Positions 1-5,630 of a DNA stretch of 6,662 bases are shown here, one piece after another. Every line of letters starts with the position of its first letter. The stretch's first letter is position 1. The notes below the pieces were generated by a model. It was not told the origin of the DNA. It saw only the letters and a program-made list of their open reading frames with translations, and made no database searches. A program made the position numbers and the translations under genes. Origin of the DNA: Desulfobacteraceae bacterium UBA5623 (GTDB taxonomy: Bacteria > Desulfobacterota > DSM-4660 > Desulfatiglandales > Desulfatiglandaceae); NCBI GenBank assembly GCA_002424495.1, contig DIKH01000015.1, forward strand, positions 454 through 7,115. The letters run 5' to 3'.

Positions 1-8
1 TTATCAAA

Positions 9-305
9 ATGGAACCAAGGAAGGTGAACAGCTTGATTAACAACTTCAGCTTGATAGACAACGGCGGCAGACGTTCAGGTATTGATCTGAGGCAGTTTTC
101 CTACACCGATCATATACCGGAGAGAAGATGCGGTCTGGAACGCAGAAGCGGACTTGATCGCAGAAACGGCGCAAATCGCAGGGTGCTCGAAGACCGCAGA
201 AGCAGTGGAGATATCCAGAAAAAATATGAGAAAGCAAGTAACGTCATTGAAATGAGGCGCTTCAACCGGCGATGCAGCACAGATCGCAGGGCCGCCTTCG
301 CGTAA
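9..305 (+). CDS. Small arginine-pair repeat protein of unknown function
   Basis: This is a 98-residue, strongly basic protein. Arg-Arg pairs start at residues 21, 39, 45, 51, 57, 63, 83, 87 and 93, mostly in units such as ERRSGLDRRNG. All except the pair at 83 share one six-residue register, and the gene correspondingly repeats CGCAG at 141, 159, 177, 195 and 285. There is no signal peptide, membrane segment or catalytic motif. Small proteins with RRSGxDRR-type units are familiar to me from Desulfobacterota, but I know no established function. The periodicity belongs to this strand, so the opposite-strand ORF is a shadow. The start is uncertain: ATG at 9 has no visible ribosome site because the window begins 8 bases earlier, and AAGGAAGG at 17-24 could instead serve TTG at 33. 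The gene could also be longer upstream. It is followed by a possible terminator. Confidence 0.6.
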   Translation: MEPRKVNSLINNFSLIDNGGRRSGIDLRQFSYTDHIPERRCGLERRSGLDRRNGANRRVLEDRRSSGDIQKKYEKASNVIEMRRFNRRCSTDRRAAFA

Positions 306-386
306 GGGGTTGCTTGGGTCTGTCGAGTTAATCGAGTTTTGTTCGTATGTTGGGCTTTCATGGTGGCCCGCCGCAGAAGGTTAGAG

Positions 387-423
387 AGAGGCATAGGCGA
401 TCAAGGCCCTTCTCTATGCCTTT
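387..423 (+). terminator. Possible rho-independent terminator hairpin
   Basis: An imperfect 10-bp inverted repeat pairs 387-396 (AGAGGCATAG) with 414-423 (CTATGCCTTT), with one G-U pair. The loop is 17 bases and a short T run lies at 421-424. It sits about 80 bases after the stop of the arginine-repeat gene and may end that transcript. The T run is short and the loop is long, so it could instead be a structured RNA element or a weak terminator. Confidence 0.4.
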
Positions 424-527
424 TGATATGCATTTTCACGCAGGATGATGGACCTAAGCGGCCTTGGTGAACATATTGTGAAAGCTAAGAAATCCAAATA
501 ACCCAACGGGCCTAAGCGCCTCAACCA

Positions 528-537
528 CCCCCCCCCC
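528..537. repeat. Run of ten C in the intergenic region
   Basis: An uninterrupted C tract lies about 180 bases upstream of the ATPase start and outside any supported gene. It is prone to length change by slippage or to sequencing error. Confidence 0.9.
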
Positions 538-649
538 AACTCACCAGCAAAAGCAAATAGAGCGATTAAATCAACCCATGGTCTAAAAGACGGCCTCAAT
601 AAGATGATTTCCCCCTTCAAGAGAAGTCCCTTGATATTTCCAGCAAGAC

Positions 650-710
650 GGGTTAGTTAATCTGGCTCAATGGTATAACCCAACAGTCACCCTTAACCTT
701 TTTGAGGAAG
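650..710 (+). promoter_or_regulatory. Candidate promoter/operator and ribosome site for the metal ABC transporter
   Basis: TGG-TATAAC at 671-679 resembles an extended -10 element, five of six bases matching TATAAT with an upstream TG, but no good -35 lies 16-18 bases upstream. An inverted pair, GGGTTA (650-655) and TAACCC (676-681), flanks it, and a further TAACC lies at 694-698. This arrangement could be a repressor operator. It does not match the Zur or Fur boxes I know, so the regulator is unknown. GAGGAAG at 704-710 is a good ribosome site for the ATG at 713. Confidence 0.3.
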
Positions 711-712
711 CA

Positions 713-1474
713 ATGGGACCTGATGCAGTTCAGGTTAAAGACGTCAGCTTTTCATATGACAGGACGGCCATTTTGCAGGACATCACCTTTACCTTGAAAC
801 AGGGTGATTTTCTGGGGATTATCGGGCCAAACGGTGGAGGCAAGACAACGCTTCTTAAGCTTATGCTGGGCATCCTTGCGCCGGACAAGGGAGAGATCAT
901 CGTGTTGGGCAAGGCCCCGCATGACGCAAAACACCGTATTGGTTATGTGCCCCAGTACACGGATTTCAACCTCAGATTCCCTGTTTCAGCGATTGACATC
1001 GTGCTGATGGGTCGCTTAAGGAGGTCCCTCATAGGAAGGCCCTATTCGCGTAATGACCGCATTAAGGCGGAAGAGGCTCTTGACAGGGTCGGCATGGGTG
1101 TATTTAGACAAGCGCATATTGGTGAGCTTTCAGGGGGACAGAGGCAGCGCGTATTTATTGCCAGGGCACTGGCCTCTGAGCCGGAGATATTCTTCCTGGA
1201 TGAACCAACCGCCGGCATTGATCCCTATTTTGAGACAGACCTTTTCAGCTTTTTAAAAGAACTCAACAAGGATGCGACCATTGTGGTGGTCACCCATGAC
1301 ATCGGCGTGATATCGAGCAATGTAAAATCCGTCGCCTGTGTCAACCACACTATGATATTCCATGAACAGGGAAAGATCACCCGTGAGATGATTGACATGG
1401 CCTATCAGTGTCCGGTTGATCTGGTGGCCCACGGTGTCCCCCACAGGGTTTTTCCTGACCACAGGGAGCAATGA
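713..1474 (+). CDS. znuC: Metal (probably zinc) ABC transporter, ATP-binding protein
   Basis: This 253-residue cytoplasmic ATPase would power import of Zn2+ (or Mn2+/Fe2+) through the permease encoded next to it. All ABC motifs are intact: aromatic A-loop Tyr15, Walker A GPNGGGKTT at 38-46, Q-loop Gln81 in GYVPQ, signature LSGGQRQR at 139-146, Walker B IFFLDEP at 159-165 with catalytic Glu164, and H-loop His195 in VTHD. The C-terminal tail is rich in His and carries CPVDLVAHGVPHRVF, a pattern I associate with zinc-type ATPases of this family. Length is normal for ZnuC. The start at ATG 713 follows GAGGAAG at 704-710. The stop is 1 base before the permease start, so the two are translationally linked. 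Metal specificity is inferred from family and partner type; manganese or iron remains possible. Confidence 0.88.
   Translation: MGPDAVQVKDVSFSYDRTAILQDITFTLKQGDFLGIIGPNGGGKTTLLKLMLGILAPDKGEIIVLGKAPHDAKHRIGYVPQYTDFNLRFPVSAIDIVLMGRLRRSLIGRPYSRNDRIKAEEALDRVGMGVFRQAHIGELSGGQRQRVFIARALASEPEIFFLDEPTAGIDPYFETDLFSFLKELNKDATIVVVTHDIGVISSNVKSVACVNHTMIFHEQGKITREMIDMAYQCPVDLVAHGVPHRVFPDHREQ
1463..1468 (+). promoter_or_regulatory. Ribosome site deciding the permease start
   Basis: AGGGAG lies 7 bases before ATG 1476, inside the end of the ATPase gene. It supports 1476 over the in-frame upstream start at 1392, which would add 28 residues out of frame with and on top of the conserved ATPase tail. Confidence 0.65.
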
Positions 1475-1475
1475 G

Positions 1476-2291
1476 ATGTGGGATGCACTTCAGTTTGATT
1501 TTATAAGAAACGCGTTGCTCGCAGGCATACTGGTCAGCATATCATGCGGGATCGTAGGCAGCCTTGTGGTGGTCAACCGGATTGTCTTTATTTCAGGGGG
1601 GATCGCCCATGCCGCCTATGGAGGTATAGGTCTTGCGTTTTTTACCGGGATTTCCCCGACCCTGGGTGCTGGTCTTTTTAGCATAGCGGTTTCTATGATC
1701 ATGGCTGCTGTAAGTTTCAAAAACAGGCACAGGGCGGACACCTTCATTGGGGTTATATGGGCGGTAGGTATGGCCTTGGGGATTATACTTATTGACATGA
1801 CGCCGGGCTATAATGTGGATCTGATAAGCTATCTATTCGGCAGTATTCTCGCGGTGCCGGAGTCGGACATATTTTTTATGGTCCCTTTAGACATTATCAT
1901 TGTCTTATCTGTCGTCATCCTGTACAAAGAATTGCTTGCGATGTCTTATGATGAGGAATTCGCCTTTATTGCGGGCATACCCGTAAGGCTCTTGTACTTT
2001 AGCCTGCTGGGTATGACCGCCCTTTGTGTTGTCATGGTGATCAGGGTGGTCGGCCTTATCCTGGTAATTGCGCTTCTGACTATCCCCCCTTATATTGCGG
2101 AAAAATATACCGGTTCCCTGGGCAAGATGATGGCCTTAGCGTGCCTGTTGGGGATCTTGTTTACAGTCTCTGGCCTGTGGCTGTCTTTTAACTATAACCT
2201 CACATCCGGCGCCACGATTGTAATGGTTGCGGCTGTCGCTTTTTTTATTTCCCAGGCGTTCGAAATGATAAAAAAGAGGTACAAGGCATAA
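1476..2291 (+). CDS. znuB: Metal (probably zinc) ABC transporter, ABC-3 family permease
   Basis: A 271-residue integral inner-membrane protein of the ABC-3 (ZnuB/MntB/TroC) family, forming the metal channel with the upstream ATPase. Hydrophobic segments run almost end to end, about seven to eight spans, for example near residues 12-34, 45-80, 90-106, 133-149, 172-203 and 217-232. Family signatures are visible: FISGGIAHAAYGGIGL at 38-53, YNVDLISYLFGSIL at 112-125, the cytoplasmic coupling segment YDEEFAFIAGIPV at 158-170, and LLTIPPYIAEKYT further on. Length fits the family (about 260-290). The start at 1476 is chosen from the AGGGAG site and the 1-base gap to the ATPase stop. No periplasmic binding protein gene is adjacent, although such a transporter needs one, so it must be encoded elsewhere. 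Confidence 0.88.
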   Translation: MWDALQFDFIRNALLAGILVSISCGIVGSLVVVNRIVFISGGIAHAAYGGIGLAFFTGISPTLGAGLFSIAVSMIMAAVSFKNRHRADTFIGVIWAVGMALGIILIDMTPGYNVDLISYLFGSILAVPESDIFFMVPLDIIIVLSVVILYKELLAMSYDEEFAFIAGIPVRLLYFSLLGMTALCVVMVIRVVGLILVIALLTIPPYIAEKYTGSLGKMMALACLLGILFTVSGLWLSFNYNLTSGATIVMVAAVAFFISQAFEMIKKRYKA

Positions 2292-2313
2292 GGGTAACTT
2301 CTCAAGAGTTCCT

Positions 2314-2319
2314 TATAAC
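2314..2319 (+). promoter_or_regulatory. Possible -10 element before the radical SAM gene
   Basis: TATAAC lies in the 43-base gap after the permease gene, with no recognisable -35. If used, transcription would begin about 8-10 bases before ATG 2335, giving a nearly leaderless message. That would fit the lack of a ribosome site there. The call is speculative. Confidence 0.15.
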
Positions 2320-2334
2320 GATGTACGGTTTGTC

Positions 2335-3774
2335 ATGAAAATAGTACTTGTCCACCCGGCAGGCTCCAACTGGGTTCCTGGAAAAAAGGATATAACCTCC
2401 ACGGCCAATCGGATGGCGCCATTGGGCCTTCTTTCCATTGCAGCATATCTCGATGGTCAGGGACACAAGGTCTTTGTTCATGACTGCCTCGGGCCTAATG
2501 CGCCTGAGGATACTGATTCCAATGTCCGGGCCATACTGGCTCATGACCCTGATTTGGTAGGGGTGTCCGCGACGACATCTGGTTTTTTTGACGGCTATGA
2601 TATTGCCAGCAGAATAAAAGGGATCAGGCCGCAGGTCAGCATTGCCTTCGGGGGGGTACACATCTCGGCAATGGGAGCTGTCCTGCTTGATCGCTTTAAG
2701 GATATTGATTTTCTCTGCATGGGTGAAGGGGAAATCACTATGGCGGAGCTGGCGGCAGGGCAGAATCCCAAACTTATTGGCGGTCTTATCTGGAAAAACG
2801 GGTCTAGCTCAGTTACAAACCCCCCACGTGCCCAGATCGCTGATCTCGATACACTTCCTTTCCCTTCATATGAAAAGCTCAGAGGATTCCCTAAGGGATA
2901 TAATCTTCCCCTGTTCAGCTATATCATGACCCCAGGCGCTACAATGATTACAAGCCGCGGATGCTTGTATCAGTGTTCATATTGCGACAGGTCGGTATTC
3001 AAACACGGCTTCAGGTACAACTCCGGCGAATATGTCTATGAGCACATGAGGTACCTGCGGACGGATTTCAAGGTCAGGCATATCAATATTTACGATGACC
3101 TGTTTACTACCAACCGCGAGAGAATCAGCGACCTGTGTGACAGGTTGATTTCAAGACCTTTGGCCATGCAGTTTAATTGCGCAGTGCGTGTAGGACACGT
3201 AGATGATCAATTGTTGAGGATGCTCAAGGCCGCAGGATTCTTGCAGCTGTCTTTGGGAATCGAGACAGGCGACCCTGGTCTGATGAAAATCCATAAACCA
3301 GGTGTTAATATCGAAAAGATAATAGACACAGTCAAACGGATCCAGGCAAATGGGCTCAGGGCCAAGGGGCTGTTTATGATGGGGCTTCCGGGCGAGACCA
3401 GCGACTCAATCCGCAAGACCAGCGATTTTGTCCTGTCTCTTGGCCTTGATGACATGAACATGTCCAAGTTTACGCCATTTCCTGGTGCACCAATATGGCC
3501 GACGATATCCGAGAAAGGCTCATTTGACAATGACTGGCGGAAAATGAATTGTCTTAACTTTGTATTCGTTCCAAAAGGAGTTGGCTCAAGAGAAGAGCTT
3601 GACCAGCTTTACAATGAACATGTAAAGAGATTTTATTCGGGGGGGGGTTGGCGAAAGAGATTCAGAAGCAGGCTTTGGGAGCACAGGTGGAGCCTTTTGT
3701 ACATGCTGCGGCATCTGCCGACATTTTTGGCTGCAAAACGAAATTTTGAACCTGACAAGTGTGAAAAGGGCTAA
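2335..3774 (+). CDS. B12-binding-domain radical SAM protein
   Basis: A 479-residue protein with an N-terminal cobalamin-binding-like Rossmann domain (about 1-150) and a radical SAM barrel (about 200-400). The first part shows MKIVLVHP, PLGLLSIAAYL, a VHDCLG segment at 48-53, FGGVH at 105-109 and MGEGE at 129-133. The second has the 4Fe-4S motif CLYQCSYC (Cys210, Cys214, Cys217), YDDLF from 253, GIETG at 308-312 and MGLPGET at 349-355. Such enzymes cleave SAM reductively to do methylations, ring rearrangements or other radical chemistry; the substrate cannot be read here. The strict DxHxxG cobalamin motif is not evident, so B12 use is unproven. ATG 2335 has no clear ribosome site. Nine G at 3639-3647 encode part of Ser-Gly-Gly-Gly near the C terminus. 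It lies 26 bases before the ligase start, so it may belong to the acyl-chain operon. Confidence 0.85.
   Translation: MKIVLVHPAGSNWVPGKKDITSTANRMAPLGLLSIAAYLDGQGHKVFVHDCLGPNAPEDTDSNVRAILAHDPDLVGVSATTSGFFDGYDIASRIKGIRPQVSIAFGGVHISAMGAVLLDRFKDIDFLCMGEGEITMAELAAGQNPKLIGGLIWKNGSSSVTNPPRAQIADLDTLPFPSYEKLRGFPKGYNLPLFSYIMTPGATMITSRGCLYQCSYCDRSVFKHGFRYNSGEYVYEHMRYLRTDFKVRHINIYDDLFTTNRERISDLCDRLISRPLAMQFNCAVRVGHVDDQLLRMLKAAGFLQLSLGIETGDPGLMKIHKPGVNIEKIIDTVKRIQANGLRAKGLFMMGLPGETSDSIRKTSDFVLSLGLDDMNMSKFTPFPGAPIWPTISEKGSFDNDWRKMNCLNFVFVPKGVGSREELDQLYNEHVKRFYSGGGWRKRFRSRLWEHRWSLLYMLRHLPTFLAAKRNFEPDKCEKG
3639..3647 (+). repeat. Run of nine G inside the radical SAM gene
   Basis: The homopolymer spans the codons TCG-GGG-GGG-GGT (Ser-Gly-Gly-Gly, residues 435-438). 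The present length keeps the frame and a plausible basic/hydrophobic C-terminal helix. Loss of one G would open a frame running past the normal stop to TGA at 3827-3829, inside the ligase gene. Gain of one G would end at TGA 3747-3749. Confidence 0.9.
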
Positions 3775-3790
3775 GGACCCGGCAAAAATT

Positions 3791-3794
3791 AGGA
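3791..3794 (+). promoter_or_regulatory. Ribosome site deciding the ligase start
   Basis: AGGA directly abuts ATG 3795, leaving no spacing, but stands 6 bases before the in-frame ATG 3801. This favours 3801 as the true start and drops two residues. Confidence 0.5.
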
Positions 3795-3800
3795 ATGCCT

Positions 3801-5192
3801 ATGAAAACCCATTCGGACAAGGGTCTTGAAAGACAGATTGAGCAAATCCTCTCCGGGCCCAGGTATCCTGAAAGATATTTCACCCTTTCAGGGCGCACCT
3901 ATCGTGAAGTCTATGAAATGGCCGCGGGGCTCACATCCTTGTTTTCATCTTTGGATCTTGGCGATGCCCCCATTTGTCTTTGTTCTGAAAGCAAGGCGGT
4001 TATAGTATCCGCCCTTCTCGCAGCCCTTTCCAGTGGATTTCTACTTGTCCTTCCCTATTCCCATTCCCCGCATGCCCTTTTTGAAATGCATAATTCAACA
4101 GGATTTAAGTTTGCAATCTCAGACCATGATAAGGATCTCCCCCTGGGGGTTGAAGCGATAATTCCGGCATCCCTGCCGGGGCACGGGACCAGTTTGTCGC
4201 AGAGTGCAGCTATTGACCCTGACAGGGAGTGGCTGAGGCTTTATACAGGGGGCTCGACAGGCACACACAGGATCTGGTCAAAGACAATAAAAAACCTGCT
4301 TGCCGAGGCCTTTTATCTTTCCGGAAAATATCATATCTCTCCCAGTGATCGCATAATTTCCACTGTTTCTCCTTATCATATATATGGGCTGCTGTTTTCA
4401 ATCCTCGCCCCTTTGGTGTCATCCTCCAGCGTGCTCGATGATATCTGCTCTTTTCCCAATGAGATAATCGCTGCGGTAGGACAACACTCCGTAACTATAT
4501 TAATAGGCGTCCCCATGCACTACAGGGCATTGTGCGGTCATGGCATCCAAGGGAGTTCTTTGAGAGTGGCCTTTTCATCGGCAGGCGTGCTTGCGGAGGA
4601 AGATGGCAGTGATTTTTACAGACAAAATGGGGTCGGTGTTGTCGAAATCTACGGCTCAACAGAGACCGGAGGCATAGCCTCCCGATGCAGGGCCAAGGGA
4701 GAGACGGGTTTTACAGCCTTCGATGATATTGATTGGAAAATAACTGATGGACTGCTCCATATCAGATCAGGATTCATTTCCCCTGAGATTATAAGGCAGG
4801 CCGATGGCTTTTTTATGACATCTGACCGTGCAATGCCTGATGGCGATAACGGCTTTGTTATCCTTGGTCGGTCAGATGCCGTTATCAAGGTGGCGGGCAA
4901 AAGAGTAGACCTGGAGGAGATCCGTGACAAGCTGAAAAAAGTCCCCGGCGTAAACGATTCAGTTGTAATCGCCCTCCCTGTCCGCAAGGGAAGGGAAAAT
5001 GCAATAGCCGCTGTTGTTGAGGGAAATCCGGACAAGAACCATTTAAGAAAAACCCTTTCCGATCTGCTTGAACCCTGTGCAATTCCCCGGAGCATCAAGA
5101 TTGTTGATCAAATTCCTTCTACTGCAAGCGGAAAATATGATAGAGAGGCGATTGAAAGGATGTTTCGGACAGGATTTAGCGGACTGACCTAA
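3801..5192 (+). CDS. Acyl-activating AMP-forming ligase (ANL superfamily)
   Basis: A compact 463-residue adenylate-forming enzyme, expected to join a carboxylic acid to AMP and then to CoA or a carrier-protein thiol. Motifs, numbered from the 3801 start: P-loop YTGGSTGT from 148, YGSTETGG at 284-291, TSD at 340-342, GRSDAVIKVAGKRVDLEEI from 356, and the C-terminal catalytic-lysine motif TASGKYDR with Lys445. The P-loop is unusual: canonical TSG(S/T)TGxPK becomes TGGSTGTHRIWSKT, with no Pro-Lys pair, though a later Lys-Thr remains. The N-terminal part is shorter than in typical 500-650-residue acyl-CoA synthetases. This size and the GSTETGG motif recall ligases of aryl-polyene-type clusters (resemblance only). 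The start is chosen by AGGA spacing; ATG 3795 is the alternative. The thioesterase gene follows after 15 bases. The substrate could be a fatty, aryl or hydroxy acid. Confidence 0.8.
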   Translation: MKTHSDKGLERQIEQILSGPRYPERYFTLSGRTYREVYEMAAGLTSLFSSLDLGDAPICLCSESKAVIVSALLAALSSGFLLVLPYSHSPHALFEMHNSTGFKFAISDHDKDLPLGVEAIIPASLPGHGTSLSQSAAIDPDREWLRLYTGGSTGTHRIWSKTIKNLLAEAFYLSGKYHISPSDRIISTVSPYHIYGLLFSILAPLVSSSSVLDDICSFPNEIIAAVGQHSVTILIGVPMHYRALCGHGIQGSSLRVAFSSAGVLAEEDGSDFYRQNGVGVVEIYGSTETGGIASRCRAKGETGFTAFDDIDWKITDGLLHIRSGFISPEIIRQADGFFMTSDRAMPDGDNGFVILGRSDAVIKVAGKRVDLEEIRDKLKKVPGVNDSVVIALPVRKGRENAIAAVVEGNPDKNHLRKTLSDLLEPCAIPRSIKIVDQIPSTASGKYDREAIERMFRTGFSGLT

Positions 5193-5207
5193 GTTTTTGG
5201 ACGGGTA

Positions 5208-5630
5208 ATGAGCGAAAAAACACCCAAGAGCGCTGAAGTCAGATTAAAGGTCCCATTCCACGATCTTGATCCGGCGCAGATTGTCTGGCATGGAAATTAT
5301 CTAAGGTATTTTGACATGGCCAGGTTCGCGCTTTTTAAAGATGCTGGTGTGGACCTCTATGACTATTTCACAGGGAAAAGATACGCATTTCCTGTGATCA
5401 GGACATCTACAAAACACATTGCGCCACTCAGGTATGGCGACGAATTCATTTGCAGGGCAAAGGTTCTGGAGGCGCGAATAAAGATTTCATTGGATTTTGA
5501 GATCAGGTTGGCCGGTAGCGGCCTTGTCTGTACCAGGGGAAGGGGGGATCAGGTCGCGGTCAAGATGCCCGAAATGGAGCTGCAACTGGAGATACCTGCT
5601 GAAATCAGGAGGGCTCTGGGATTCGGATAA
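5208..5630 (+). CDS. Hot-dog fold (4HBT/YbgC-type) acyl thioesterase
   Basis: A 140-residue cytoplasmic thioesterase, probably hydrolysing acyl-CoA or acyl-carrier-protein thioesters to free acids. The N-terminal signature FHDLDPAQIVWHGNYLRYF at 17-35 matches the 4-hydroxybenzoyl-CoA thioesterase family (DxDPAGIVWxxxY). By that alignment Asp21 is the likely catalytic carboxylate, and the adjacent WHGNY resembles YbgC-like enzymes. The middle part (PVIRTSTKHIAPLRYGDEF) is the usual family core. Length is normal. ATG 5208 follows a GGACGGG stretch at 5199-5205, an acceptable ribosome site. The gene sits 15 bases after the ligase stop, and its TAA overlaps the next gene's ATG by one base (TAATG), indicating coupled translation. 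In this setting it may unload or proofread products made through the ligase; the substrate is unknown. Confidence 0.85.
   Translation: MSEKTPKSAEVRLKVPFHDLDPAQIVWHGNYLRYFDMARFALFKDAGVDLYDYFTGKRYAFPVIRTSTKHIAPLRYGDEFICRAKVLEARIKISLDFEIRLAGSGLVCTRGRGDQVAVKMPEMELQLEIPAEIRRALGFG

Larger units (their letters stand above)
306..712. other. Intergenic region of about 400 bases without a convincing gene
   Basis: The + strand frames are broken by stops. The only longer - strand frame (414-620) starts at TTG and crosses a homopolymer, so I see no supported protein. The region holds several short elements: a TCGAGTT direct repeat (323-329, 332-338); the hairpin at 387-423; a small stem-loop at 452-468 (ACC-T-AAG, loop CGGC, CTTGGT, bulged T); a near-repeat GG(A/G)CCTAAGCG (450-460, 508-518); ten C at 528-537; a 10-base repeat ATAACCCAAC (498-507, 675-684); and candidate control sites from 650 onward. 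A 17-codon reading frame at 448-501 is too short to call. A decayed gene or a small RNA cannot be excluded. Confidence 0.5.

Noticed and set aside
110..394. 94-codon reading frame on the - strand across the arginine-repeat gene
   Set aside because: It is the antisense shadow of the repeat. The 6-residue register, Gly/Asp pattern and family resemblance belong to the + strand frame, and it runs through the putative terminator.
387..423. Fluoride-type riboswitch suggested by GGCGAT near the hairpin
   Set aside because: The other conserved segments of that riboswitch (such as the later GCTGATG-like part) are absent, and the next gene is a zinc-type importer some 290 bases away.
448..501. 17-codon + strand frame (MDLSGLGEHIVKAKKSK) in the gap
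   Set aside because: It is too short to support without conservation data. AGGA sits only 2 bases from the ATG. It could be a relic or chance.
414..620. 68-codon - strand frame in the intergenic gap
   Set aside because: It starts at TTG with no convincing upstream unit, crosses the C10/G10 homopolymer, and its product resembles nothing I know.
1392..1475. 28-residue N-terminal extension of the permease from ATG 1392
   Set aside because: It overlaps the conserved end of the ATPase in another frame; ATG 1476 has a well-spaced AGGGAG and gives the family's normal N terminus.
2302..2661. 119-codon - strand frame opposite the radical SAM N terminus
   Set aside because: The + strand encodes a conserved B12-binding-type domain here, and the antisense product shows no recognisable motif.
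4649..5098. 149-codon - strand frame opposite the ligase
   Set aside because: It is antisense to the conserved GSTETGG and GKRVDLEEI region; low-complexity Ser/Pro/Leu composition is typical of a shadow.
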